Shown here: positions 11,206 to 21,831 of the stretch, piece after piece
Numbering within the stretch: position 1 is the stretch's first letter
How the letters are laid out: every line of letters starts with the position of its first letter
From: Deinandra increscens subsp. villosa
Lineage: Eukaryota > Streptophyta > Magnoliopsida > Asterales > Asteraceae
Assembly (NCBI GenBank): GCA_039602395.1
Contig: JBCNJP010000006.1
Span: 9,598,952 to 9,662,951 of the forward strand
Reading direction: 5' to 3'
DNA: 64,000 nt
Made by a program: the position numbers and the translations under genes
Notes under the pieces: model-generated
Database searches by the model: none
Told to the model about the DNA's origin: nothing
Seen by the model: only the letters and a program-made list of their open reading frames with translations

Positions 11206-11518
11206 TGATGAAGTAAACGATGCTCCGGATGTGTGATACACATCCGATCGCTTATTTCCAAGTCCTTCGCATAAGATGTTTGTCGGAAGTGTTTGTGCAG
11301 GAAACAGATACATGCGACTCCTGCAGATGCAAGGCTGGAAGATGGTTCTCGGAGCCAATAAATAGTTGAAAGTTAGAATAGTTTGGGGACACTTGTACTT
11401 TATGTATTACACATGCAATTGTACTTTCTCTCTCTCTCTATGAATCAATGAAATCTTACTTTCTTCTCTAATCACTTAATACCTTTCTATTATTCTCGAA
11501 CCTGAAATGGCGGCAAAT
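11206..11518 (+). repeat. 3' LTR of element B, truncated at its right end
   Basis: Matches 1675 onward almost base for base up to GGCGGCAAAT, then switches at 11519 to GTCTGGGAG of element A. The last 25 or so bases of the LTR (present at 1988-2012) are missing. The A sequence that follows repeats about 15 bp that also stand left of the 5' LTR (about 1660-1674), far longer than a 5-bp target duplication. Confidence 0.85.
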
Positions 11519-11730
11519 GTCTGGGAGATTGATCAAGTGGGCAATTGAGGTGGGACCATTTGATATACAATTTAAACCAAGGGTTTCAATGAAAGGTCAA
11601 GTAGTAGCTGATTTCCTGGCGGAAGTACCAGCTGGCACAAGTGTAAATGTCATTACCGTTCCCGAGGTCAAAGAACAAGTATGGATCTTACATACAGATG
11701 GTTCTTCCAACTCTGATGGCTCAGGAGCAG

Positions 11731-11813
11731 GTTCGATCAATTATAAAATTATTTCTTTCCCTAGAAGTGATCGCTATTCAAAGTATTGAAAATTTAATAT
11801 ATGCCAAATGCAG
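11731..11813 (+). other. Predicted intron 1 in A archaeal-type RNase H
   Basis: GTTCGATC to AAATGCAG, 83 nt, giving AGLILKSPEGDE after joining. Same position as in B, D and G, with unrelated intron sequence compared with B and G. Confidence 0.75.
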
Positions 11814-11915
11814 GCTTGATCTTGAAAAGTCCCGAAGGGGATGAGCTGACATATGCAATCCGCTTCGATTTCTCGACCTCTAATAATGATGCAGAATATG
11901 AGGCATTGTTGGCAG

Positions 11916-12132
11916 GTTTGAACACTCAAACTTTATAAGTTTTTGTGCTTTTTCGATAAAAAAAAGAAATATGGATACGAATGTTTATGATCTAAGTAAT
12001 GAAGATCAAAAGTGCTGAGTACACATGCATTTGCTCCACAAATGCATGTGATATACATGAGCAAAGTTCATGTGCACTTGCTCTGTAAAAGTATGGATAG
12101 ATAAAAGACCTAAACATTGAAATTTGTTTCAG
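11916..12132 (+). other. Predicted intron 2 in A archaeal-type RNase H
   Basis: GTTTGAAC to TTGTTTCAG, 217 nt, joining LLAG to LRLAKK. It contains two near copies of a CACATGCATTTGCTC-like block around 12020-12090. Confidence 0.75.
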
Positions 12133-13687
12133 GTTTAAGGTTAGCAAAAAAGATGGATGCAACGCAAGTGACCGCTTATGTAGATTCGTTGTTAGTTGCT
12201 AGTCAAATCGCAGGAACATATGAAGCCAAAGGAAAATACATGGCGTTGTACTTGGAACAAGTTCAAGAATTAATTAAGATCTTTAGAAAGTGTGAGTACT
12301 ACATATTTCTAGAGCTCAAAATAGAAAAGCAGATGTGTTGAGCAAGCTAGTATCTGTAGCATTTGAACATCTAGCTAAAGTGATTCGAGTAGAATTGTTA
12401 GAAGCTCCAACTGTCAATCTGAAAATGACTACGGACGTGCATGTGCAAGAAGACAGTTGGATGACCCCAATTGTTCAATATTTGACCATGGGCAAACTTC
12501 CAAATGATAAGGAACAGGCCCGTCAGATACGAGTAAATTCGCTTCAGTACCAAATGCAGAACAATGTTTTGTATAGAAGAAGCTTCTTGGGACCCTTGTT
12601 GAGGTGTTTAACCCCAAGTGAAGCCGAAAAGATCGTTAAGGAGGTACATGAAGGAATATGTGACATTCATACTGGTGCAAAGATGGTAGTTGTTAAAATC
12701 ATGAGTCTCGGATACTTTTGGCCAGGCATGTACCGAAACACTTAGGAGGAACTTCGCAAATGCCAAGCTTGTCAAGCACATGCTCCGGTAAGCATGCGAT
12801 AAAAAAATGAATTGATCCCTGTTACGTCAGCATGGCCATTCCAAAAGTGGGGAATGGACATAGTTGGACCTTTCCCACTTGCAAGTGGAGGAGTAAAGTT
12901 TCTATTGGTTGCGATCGATTATTTTACAAAATAGATTGAAGCAAAACCACTTGCTTGTATTTCTGGCAAACAAGTCAAGAAGTTCGTATGGGAACATATC
13001 GTGTGTCGATTTGGTTTACCTCTCTACATTATAACTGATAATGGACAGCAATTTGCTGGAAACCCATTTGCGGAATGGTGCGAGGAACTTCACATAAATC
13101 AGATCTTTACATCAGTTGCACATCCGTAGGCCAATGGCCAAGTAGAAAGAGCAAATCGAAGCCTTGTTGAGGGAATAAAAATGAGACTGGAAAAGTGTGG
13201 GGGTAGTTAGGTCGATGAATTGCCACACGTCTTGTGGGCACATCGAACCATGCCTAGAACAAGCAATGGTGAAACACCATTCAGTCTTGTATACAGAACT
13301 GAAGCCGTCATTCTGGTTGAAATTGGAATACCCAGTCACCGTTTGCAAGTGCAAGTGACAGATAATGATGAAGAATTAAGAACCAATATGGATCTTTTGG
13401 AAGAGCGAAGAGAAATCACGGCTATACGTGAAAGCAGATACAAAAAAGAAATGGCAAAGTACTATAACGCCAAAGTTAAGACCCAACAGTATAAAGAGGG
13501 AGAATATGTGCTAAGGAGCAATGAAGTGAGCAGAGCACTTCCGCTTGGGAAGATGTCTCCCAAATGGGAAGGACCTTATATAATAAAAAAAGCGATCGGA
13601 AATGGGTCTTACATACTCCAGCAGCTTGATGGAACCGAACTAGTTTGAGCTTGGAATGGAGTTCATCTTCGCAAATGCTATATGTGA

Positions 13688-15090
13688 AGCCGCAAGTGGA
13701 AATTCTAGATGAAAGTTAGAAAATGTGGATATTTATGTTCTTGTTTCTGCATTTATGATCTTTTAATAAATTTGCTGAAGAATAAGATACTTTTGTTTAG
13801 GTACTTACAAAGATCTATGAGAATGCTTATTTCATTTCTATATGAAAGGGCTATGCAAATGCTTGTTCATTCTTATGCGAAATATTAAGTGTAAACGTTT
13901 GCTTAAAAATGTTGTGTATATAAACACATGCATATGCTATACAAGATAATAAGACTCCTATTTGAAAAAGGAGCATTCATGATAAATAAAAGTGACTTCT
14001 TTAAATTGTAAGAAGTTCACATGAGATATGATTCACTTTCTACGATATGGTTCATGAGTCACTAGCGGATGCATTTAAAAAGTATTACATACCAATCCCT
14101 TGGTGCAGTATCGCTGTTACTTCTTTATTTATAAAGGGTAACCCAAGGTAAAGCAAAAATGCTTTTCTTGTCCCTAACTGTCTCATTGATAATTAGAGAG
14201 TGCATGTTGGGAAGAGGTGATCAGGCTAGACACCTTGTTAGTACAATGGTTGCTAACAGAAGCCCAAAAGAGAGATGGCCAAACTTAAGTGGATAAAGGT
14301 ATGTTGTGATTACCAATAAAAGATCCAACTTAAGCTCTCCAAGGTTCGCAAGTGCTACTGAATAGCTAATGTTATGAAGTGGTCTTGTGAGTTGATCATT
14401 CAAAGGGATGGGATCAACTGAACCTTACCAAACGATGTAAGGACTTTATATGCCACAAAGAAAAGATTCATATTCAGAATAAAAAAATACTTAACTTAAA
14501 AGTGGTATTGACATCATGTTGTTAAAACCCTTTGAAGGTGGACGCATCTGATAGGGGGAAACGCATGTGTCAGCCTTCTTTAAAAGTTAATGATTTTATT
14601 AGAATCCTATCAAAGTACTTGTGAAGGAGAACTCATGAAGTTGCTCAAAAGCTTGTAAGAAATATTTGCAAGTTCTAAGGGAAATTTGAAGAATCAAATG
14701 TCAAAGTATACAAACGATTCAAAGTATAAAAGGTGGTGCACAATCATTTTTGCAACTGCAAGTGCAAACAACAATACACTTCGATCGCAAGTGATCTACC
14801 ACAAATATAATCAAGCATGACTCATATTCTATGAACCATAAGAAGATACAATATTCAAACGCGATGAAGAAAGAAGATAAAGCAAACATACACATGCATT
14901 ACCATACATGTTAATATAATCAAAACTACATACAGTTGCAGTTCCGATGAGATCCATAGCTAAAGGTGCTAGAAAGAAAGTATCACACGCAAAGATCAAA
15001 AGTAAATTATTTTAATGCCACAACATAAGTGGACTTTAGAGAATGATTAAATTGTTCAACAAAATATTAAAAGATCATGATTGAAAGAGG
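13688..15090. other. Convergent spacer of element A
   Basis: 1.4 kb non-coding. It matches 43682-45083 of D in inverted orientation. Short blocks are also conserved in F: the GATCAGGCTAGACACCTTGTT block at about 14220-14241, and a GGACGCATCTGATAGGGGG block at about 14541. Pol and the antisense gene converge on it, so conserved 3' ends or a regulatory RNA are possible. No ORF of note. Confidence 0.65.
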
Positions 15091-15091
15091 A

Positions 15092-17800
15092 TCAATTACC
15101 AGTTGGACCAGAAGCATCTGCTTTTGAAGTCAAAGGAGCATCAGTCTTTGGAGGGGTAGGAGCTTTTGGTAGTGAAACTGGTTTCAGCATGTCCCTCATT
15201 ACTTCTATATCGCCCAGGCTCAACTTCGAAACTTCATCAATGGAATTGAACTTCATTGATTTTAAGGCATCTAATTGCTTCAAGAGTTTTCATTGGCCTT
15301 TTGATCGAATTTTTTGAAGGTCAGGAAGTTGGTTTCTCCTTTCACAGCATGTGCCAATCCACATTTGATCCCCTCATTATAGCCCATGACATTGGCAGCT
15401 GAGTTAACTCTAAGGGTCATGGGGATCATCTCAGAATGCACGCGTTTGGCCACCATGCCGAAGCCTTCTTCAATCAGCCATTTGCTCTTCTCATTCACGG
15501 ATGCTAATTCTTTCTATATTCGCTCCCTTTCTTCAGTTAATGCTTTGACAATTTCAGTGAGGGAAGCATTTTCTAAAGAATTGAAAGCACAAGTGTTAAT
15601 AATAGTAAAAAATGTGCAAATGCAAGTAAGTGATCGAAAAATAAGAAAGATACAAGTCATACCCTTGTTGGCAGATTCAATCTTTGCATCATGTTGAGAA
15701 GTGATCTCTAGCATTCTGGTAGCTTGATCATCAAGAATTTTCTTCTGTTCCAAAAACTGGGCCTTGAGAGCCATTTCATCATCTTGTGCCTATTTAAGAT
15801 CTCTTTTCGCTTCTTGTTCAAGCAACACCAATTTTCAATTCCTGGTGGTAAGAAGCTCGATCTGTGCATGTAAATCATTGATCTTCACCTGATCACTAAT
15901 GGAACCAAAACAGGCTTTGTGTGCCAGCAGTTTCTTGGTTAACTCCTCAACCCTTGCTTCTGCAATGATCCACCGGCCGTACATATCCGCTGCCAAGCTT
16001 TGTTGCTTTGCTTGTGTAAGCGTGTATTCACTTGACAAGGCCTCATTGGGGATCTGTTGAAGGCTGAAAATATCAGTTGGAGTGCTTCTAAGAAGGGTGA
16101 TCCTTTTTGCAGTTGGACCCTTAGTGCAAGTGTCACCATTTTTAATTTCTCATTGGGGAATAAAAGTTGCATTTGCGTTGGCAGAGTCCAAACCTCTTCC
16201 AATATTGCTCCTGAGAGCAACCAAATCGATCTCTTTTTTCAACCACTCAGAAGTGGGAACTGCAAAACTAGGCGCATCCTTCTGCAAAGAAGAGGATGCA
16301 TGAGCTAAATTTACCAAAGTGATCAAAGGGGTAGTACCTTTCTGCAAAATACTTACGTCAGAAAAACCTGGCTCTTGTGGCATATCAGGTGAATTCAATA
16401 AATAATGATCAATATCAAAATCATCAGTAGGAGGAGGGGTTACCACAACATCTGTTTCTTTCTGCACACCCTCTCCCAGTTGTGCATCAACTTTAACGAT
16501 CTCAGGGGGTTCGGAAGTGTTTACCTTGGAAAGATTAGGAGAAAACTGCAGGTTCCAACGGGGAGACTTCCTCTTAGGTATTATGGAGCCAGTGGATTCC
16601 TTGTGTAACAACCGTCATGGAGGATCTTTGGATTCTGCTTCCTCCCTTGGGTGGCAGTGATGCCTTTTGAACTACGTTAACATGACCGTCAACAATTTCC
16701 TTGCCTTTACCCTTGAAGGTACTTTCACCACTACCAACAGCGCCATTTTTCGTGATCTTTGCGCCGTCAGTAGCGCCACCATTTCCAAATTCAGTCTCTT
16801 GCACTTTGTCAGAAGCAACCACTTCAAGTTGAACATCCACTTGCGATTCCACCTGGTCAACAGGTGCTCCTTCTGGGCGATAATCCAAAAAGGAACTAGC
16901 AGTTTGCCGAAGAAACGGCATGGATCCATCCTCCATCATTTCGGCACCAAGATCCACATCGTCGAAACTTTTTAACTGCATTGCCTCAAAAAGATCCATT
17001 TCTGCAAAAATAGAGGAAGAATTTATTAAAAACAAAAAAGATACTTCAAATTATGATCGCAAATGATGAAAGGGTAATTCCTTACCCTTCCCATGTTTCG
17101 TCATAATCGGCCAAAGTTCAGGAGTGAACCAGGCCCTACTCATCCTACAAAGAAGTAGAATGGCTTCTGGAAGTTCTCGAATTGGACTTGCACAGGATAC
17201 TAATTTTTCAAAAGATTCTTGGTTATAATCCTCGTTGTCTGGGATCAGGTTATGAACCATAGCTTTTACATCCCTCCATTCCATTTGAATGGGAACACAT
17301 CTATCATCAACGTAAAAGAATTTTGACTTCCAAGACCGGGGGTTCTGAGGAAGAAGGGTACTAATTCACTTAACAGATCTCCTACGTTCAAAGGTGTACC
17401 AATCACCTGCCATCGTAATCCTATAAAAATCCCTAAAAAGGGTAACACTTGGAGATATATTTACAGCCCTACAGGTAGCCTCAAAGTGGCTTAAACGAGA
17501 AAGACCCTGAATATGCTTCTGTGAAATATGGACCTTAAAAAACATTAAGGCTCTCATGAGGAACTTGGTAAAAGGAAGACGATAGTTCCCGAGCCTAAAC
17601 ATATCAACATAAACCCCAATTTTACCCTCCTGAAAAGGGTAAATTGGAGTGTTTGGAGAAGGAAGAGTCGGATTCAAAGAAAGCGAAATGTTGTACCGCT
17701 CGATAACTTCATCTAAATCGCGAGACGACAAAGATGAAAATGAGATGTGCATATTATGCTTGTTTGACTCATCATCAAGCTTAACCGAAGGAGATGCCAT
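15092..17800 (-). pseudogene. Antisense Tat gene of element A (three exons)
   Basis: Exon 1 17800-17086, exon 2 17001-15663, exon 3 15572-15092, introns 17002-17085 (84 nt) and 15573-15662 (90 nt), both with GT-AG ends (GTAAGG; GTATGA). The N-terminal PF04195-like domain has YPFQEGKIGVYVDMFRLGNY, PFTKFLMRAL, LSHFEATCRAV and FYRITMAGDWYTFERRRS. The middle is acidic and Ser-rich with a KRKSPRW basic motif and a DYLLNSPD-type block. The C-terminus has a WIIAEARVEELTKK coiled coil and the MGYNEGIKCGLAHA block. Damage: AGA to TGA near 17366 in exon 1, other stops in exon 2 (about 16600, 15837), and a one-base frame change near 15290 shared with D. Role unknown; the domain is plant-transposon associated. 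Confidence 0.78.
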
Positions 17801-17935
17801 GAAAAACGTAATAAAAAACGAAAGTAGGATCGACTGACCTGTGAGTAAAATCTTGACAAAGAACTAGGGCTTGAAGAAAGAAAAGGAGAGCGACGGCGTT
17901 TTGAGAGTGAAGAATGTAAAAGTTGGGGAAGATTA

Positions 17936-17945
17936 TGTATTTATA
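17936..17945 (-). promoter_or_regulatory. TATA-like box upstream of A antisense gene
   Basis: CTTATAAATA on the - strand, 140 bp before the ATG at 17800; same context and spacing as in D (40829-40838). Confidence 0.6.
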
Positions 17946-18109
17946 AGGGTGAAGATTTTGGGGCCAAAATAACCGTTCGAATTCTTTAAATTCAAAATTT
18001 AAAAACCAAAAATTGTCCCGTCAATTGGTTTCTAAGCGACACGTGTACTGTTTGATATAAAAAGTACTCGAGTACGATTCCGCATGCAAGATATGCCTGA
18101 CAAGGCAGT

Positions 18110-18391
18110 TGATGTGTTGCAAACACATTCTGCTTTCCCGTGTAAATTGGGTAATAATTGAGTCAGTTTTGAGTAATCTTTGTATATTTTGGGGTGCGTT
18201 TGAGTCTTTTATTTTTAGTTGTGTTTATTTGATCAAATAAATATATATAACCATTTTGAGCACAATTGATCAAATAAACACAACTAAAATAAAAGACTCA
18301 AACGCACCCCAAAATATACAAAGATGACTCAAAACTGACTCAATTATTACCCAATTTACACGGGAAAACAGAATGTGTTTACAACACATCA
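18110..18391. repeat. Foldback: two E LTR starts, head to head
   Basis: Arms 18110-18235 and 18266-18391 are near-perfect reverse complements (about 126 bp) around a 30-bp AT-rich centre. Each arm is the first part of the E LTR (TGATGTGTTG...). The left arm joins element A after ...CAAGGCAGT, the very junction seen at 40670/40671 with D. The right arm joins the E interior at its purine tract. The inner edge lies at a TTTATTTGATCAAATAAA palindrome. Confidence 0.9.
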
Positions 18392-19061
18392 AATATTCCC
18401 ACACTTACTCTTTTTTCATTCTCGAAAAATACCGCAATGAAATCATAACCAGGGACTCAACTTCTAACTCTTACAATTTATAAAATTTGATTTCACATTT
18501 CAATTTACTTATAGCCTAGTTCGATTATCGGTATTTCGATCCGATTAAACCCAACCACCGACCGTTTAGCCCCAAATGCATCAAATATTATCATTTATTT
18601 ATTTTATCATTCAACCTAATGGATCCCACACTCAAGTCTTTCAAATCATCCTAATCCCATTATTTTTTTTATTTTGCATCATACTATTTATGTACACATA
18701 TATCTTTTTAATAGTGGATTTGCATGTAGGAATGGGTTTTTTACTTGAGCTATTTTTCTCCTTTTTTTTTTCATTTCAATCATTTTTTCCCTTTTTTTTG
18801 AAATAGAATTGGACTTCACCTAGAGGAGCATCCACTGAGTAGCGAGCCCGATGGGTAGCACATAGGGTATTTAGCCCATACCTAACCTAGAGGCGTATCC
18901 TTCAAGTCGCTATCCCAAAGGGAAACACATAGGCTTCAGTATTTTATTCTATTTTTTTTTCTAGCTCAAACAAATGGAATGGATTTGCGGAGGCGCCACT
19001 ATTTACCGAATTTACTTTCGTAAAAAGATAAAAGTGTGCCTAGAATACTAAAAAGATATAC
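18392..19061 (-). other. 3' interior of element E
   Basis: Next to the LTR start the - strand reads AGTGTGGGAATATT, a likely polypurine tract (18392-18406). The rest is AT-rich non-coding. At 18819-18945 there are two diverged copies of a CCTAGAGG..GTAGCACATAG-type unit of about 65 bp. No ORF of note. Confidence 0.65.
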
Positions 19062-21651
19062 TGTGACATCCGAGAATTCCAAGGTTAACTTCCGTTAGAC
19101 AATTCCGTTAGTTACGTTATAAGTGTTAACTTAGTAACTAATACCTAACTAGGCCGAATACGTCCACGTCCTTTGGTTGATCACCGAACCCGTCCATATG
19201 TGCTATGTGTTCATTTATTGTTGTTATTATGTGCAATGTGATTTAAACGCATGATTTAATATTATGGATAGCATGACAAATTGTAAATCCTTGATTTTGT
19301 GAAAATGGTCTAAGTTGTGCAGCCAGCGAAACTAACGGGCGAAACTATAGTGTCGCCCGGTAGCCAGCTGAGCTATTCGATAACACGTGATCAGAGCTAG
19401 TTTCGCCTGGCTAGCGAAACTGCCAGCGAAACTAGCCTCTGATATAAATAATCTTAATAAACCCTAGTTCTCCCATTTGCCTCATTTCATACAAAACACA
19501 CACACACTCCATCTTCTCCTGGAAATTTGGTCAGCCGAGATTCACACCGAGCCATCGAGATCTCAGCCCCGAACCATCATCCATCAAGCTTGGAGATCGA
19601 ACCGTGAGTCCCAAAACCACCACTTTTATGTTTTCTATGTGTTTTTCTTAAAAAGCATGACCAAACCTCCATGGAATCACTTGATCTTCTGATATGTTGC
19701 TTAGGATTGCTAGATCTACCATAAAGTTGATAACTTTACGTGTGAAATCCATCCATGATTAAGATTTATGCTATTTTAGTCATTTTAGGGTTTTGAATAT
19801 ATTTTGGTGATTTGATGATAAAAATGCATGTTTAAGGTGTTAAAGCTCACTGATTTATGTTGGTAAATGCCTATGTATGCTAAACAATGAATTGCATGTA
19901 AAATGGAAGCTGTTAGGTTGATTTTTAGGCTGATCCGTATGTTTTTCGCGACCAGCGAAACTGTCGTGTTCTCTGGGCGAAACTGTCCAGCGAAACTATG
20001 CATATCTTCATCCAGCGACACTATGCAGCGAAACTGCAGTGTCGCCGGGTAAACCAACCAGACCAGCTCGAGCGAATCTATCGAGCGAAATTCCCTGAAC
20101 GAAAGTTCAAACCAGTTTCGGGCGAAACTAGGCTAGCGAAACTGTGTCAACAGTTTCGAGCGAAACTAGCCTAGCGAAACTGTGTCATCGGGTATTGCCT
20201 AGCGAAAGTGCTGCCCGTGCACACAGCAAAACTGACTAGCGAAACTGCTAGCGAAACTGAGACCAAAATCCAAACTTGTGCAAATTGCTTGAATGTTATG
20301 CCATGACTTACATGATTATGCCATGATGATACATGCTTTGATTTCGGATATATATATGAACCCTTGTTTATGATCAACCATCGGTGTCGTGTGTCTGTAT
20401 GTCGAGTCATAGTTCCAACGTGCTATGTTATGGGCCATAGTGACGTTAAGTAAAGGTTAGACACAAAACTAATACTTAAGACCTAAACGTGTTCATAGGT
20501 CTTCATTAAGCATACTTGGATTATTAGCAAGTGTAGCAGTGCAACCAAAGGTGAGTGTCACTAACCCGATTACCGTGAACCCGTTCGGGTCACACCAAAT
20601 AACTAAAAGTGAAACAATGCTGACAACTCGAGAGTGCTAGGCACCTCCCTGATAAACTTGAAAACTTGGAGTGCTCGGCACCCACTTGATGAACTTGAAG
20701 TGCTTTATGGGAAGCACTTGCGAATTACCAAAACAACGATTTCCAAAACGAAACTGAAAACACTTTTGAGATTCATGAGAATCCAGTAAACCGTTTTAAT
20801 ATGGCTAGTGTAGGTTAAAGTCTAAACCACATGATATCACATGATTTCTAAGGATGCCTTGAAAACTTAAAAGTCCTCAACTAAATTGTACCATTAATTG
20901 TAAAGCGAGGGGATGTTGGGTAGATCTACTGGAGTTTGACAAACTCCGCCCCGTGGCACGGGGAGTGCACGGAGGTACAATATCAGCCTATCTGACCGTG
21001 ATCCCGAGAGGACACGGGGGAGGCAAAACCGCGATGACGTAGGTCCGCAGTACTAGATGGCACGGCCACTACAATAAATTTATGGTCAGCTTTGGTACAA
21101 ACTTCCTTAGTGCATGGAACAACGGATTAGCTACCCGCGATATCGGTTGAGCACTTTAACTTTACAAAACTAGTTCATACCCGATGACGTAGGTCACAGA
21201 CAATTCCTTTATAAACTAAGACATAACATTTAGCATTGCTTTTCACAAACGAATACTATGTAAGTATACCTTGATACAAATTATGATTATGAGACCGGGC
21301 CAATGCATGACAAGCCCACTGTGAACTCACCAACCGTTAGGTTGACACTTGCGTGGTTTAAACTTTTGCAGATCGCTGAGGAGTACTCCGGAGCAGGTTG
21401 GCATGGCACGCGAAGACAACTCTATTTCTGTTAAACTTAATTGGGAATTTTAAACAAAGAATTTGTAAAGCACGTAGTTAGTGCTAAGACAATATTTATT
21501 CCGCTGCGTTTGTATTTGAGACTTTACTTTATAACTGGTTTTTGAACTATCTCTGATTCATTTAGTATTTGTAACTAATGGTTGTGGATCCTGGTCTAGC
21601 CGCACCCCTTAACGGTATAAACTCCGTTGGTGGTTATTTGGGGGTGTGACA
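19062..21651 (+). repeat. 5' LTR of element X
   Basis: 2590 bp. Its first 1.2 kb holds two clusters of the octamer GCGAAACT (about 19326-19433 and 19955-20258). The last 1663 bp match 21832-23494 with only a handful of differences (for example CAGCAAAACTG here against CAGCGAAACTG there). Confidence 0.9.
19326..20258. repeat. GCGAAACT octamer clusters in the X LTR
   Basis: Exact GCGAAACT at 19326, 19339, 19414, 19426, 19955, 19977, 19990, 20028, 20122, 20136, 20160, 20174, 20239 and 20251, the reverse complement at 19399, and several one-mismatch forms between. Spacing is irregular, often 11-14 bp. The second cluster is repeated in the 3' LTR at 21833-22101. Confidence 0.9.
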
Positions 21652-21831
21652 GATTGGTATCATAAACATTTATTTAAAGTCCAGAATAACCCGTCCTTCA
21701 CTTTAGTCACTTTTAGTTATACCCATTTATACCCATTACAATTAATCTGCTACCCAAAAGAGCCCATAAACATTTATTTAAAGTCCAGAATAACCCAACT
21801 TTTAGAGTTTGGGCAAAGATTGCCAGGTCTA
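21652..21831 (+). other. Residual interior of element X
   Basis: Begins with the primer binding site (TGGTATCAT). It contains a direct repeat of about 32 bp (CATAAACATTTATTTAAAGT and following) at about 21661 and 21767. No ORF; all gag-pol is deleted. Confidence 0.8.

Larger units (their letters stand above)
1675..11518 (+). mobile_element. Tat-type Ty3/gypsy element B, inserted in A
   Basis: Complete layout: 5' LTR (1675-2012), primer binding site, gag split by an intron, pol, spacer, antisense gene, polypurine tract and 3' LTR (11206-11518). The two LTRs differ by only a few bases over their shared length (one T/A change in the TATA box and one CT unit), so the insertion is young relative to A. 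The 3' LTR lacks its last 25 or so bases. Pol contains nonsense and frameshift mutations, and the integrase has lost its C-terminal part. G at 58908 belongs to the same family. Confidence 0.9.
11519..13687 (+). pseudogene. pol: Element A pol, part 2: RNase H end, archaeal-type RNase H, integrase
   Basis: RNase H ends with PFDIQFKPRVSMKGQVVADF. The archaeal-type RNase H starts VWILHTDGSSNSDGSGAG (catalytic TDGS) and continues in exon 2 (11814-11915) and exon 3 (from 12133, LRLAKKMDA, VDSLLVASQ). A one-base loss near 12296 shifts the frame. Integrase (about 12640-13687) has the HHCC module, the Asp blocks, and the PHVLWAHRTMP and MSPKWEGPY blocks, but carries stops at about 12744 (TGG to TAG), 12799, 12932 (TGG to TAG), 13126 (CAG to TAG), 13208 (TGG to TAG) and 13647 (CGA to TGA). 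Comparison with D and F shows most are C-to-T or G-to-A changes. End at TGA 13685-13687. Confidence 0.88.
1..18109 (+). mobile_element. Tat-type Ty3/gypsy element A (left end outside window, split by B)
   Basis: Order on the + strand is protease, RT, RNase H, archaeal-type RNase H, integrase, spacer, then an antisense gene, which is the Tat/Retand arrangement. Element B (1675-11518) interrupts it inside RNase H; the pol text resumes at 11519. The right end stops at 18109, directly against an LTR start of element E, so A's own 3' LTR is not seen. A is matched in inverted orientation by 40671-48902 (element D), base 1 pairing with about 48902 and base 18109 with 40671. Many nonsense codons show it is old and inactive. 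Confidence 0.85.

Noticed and set aside
11196..11518. B as a tandem Tat/solo LTR instead of a full element
   Set aside because: 5' LTR, primer site, gag, pol, polypurine tract and 3' LTR are in one order and the LTRs are nearly identical.
19326..20258. Possible CRISPR-like array (GCGAAACT repeats)
   Set aside because: Repeat is only 8 bp, spacing irregular, sits in a plant LTR, and no cas genes. Treated as a motif cluster.
19785..20410. Small ORFs inside the X LTR, repeated at 21646-22253
   Set aside because: Short, in LTR sequence, no homology I recognise. The repeat of the ORF only reflects the LTR duplication.
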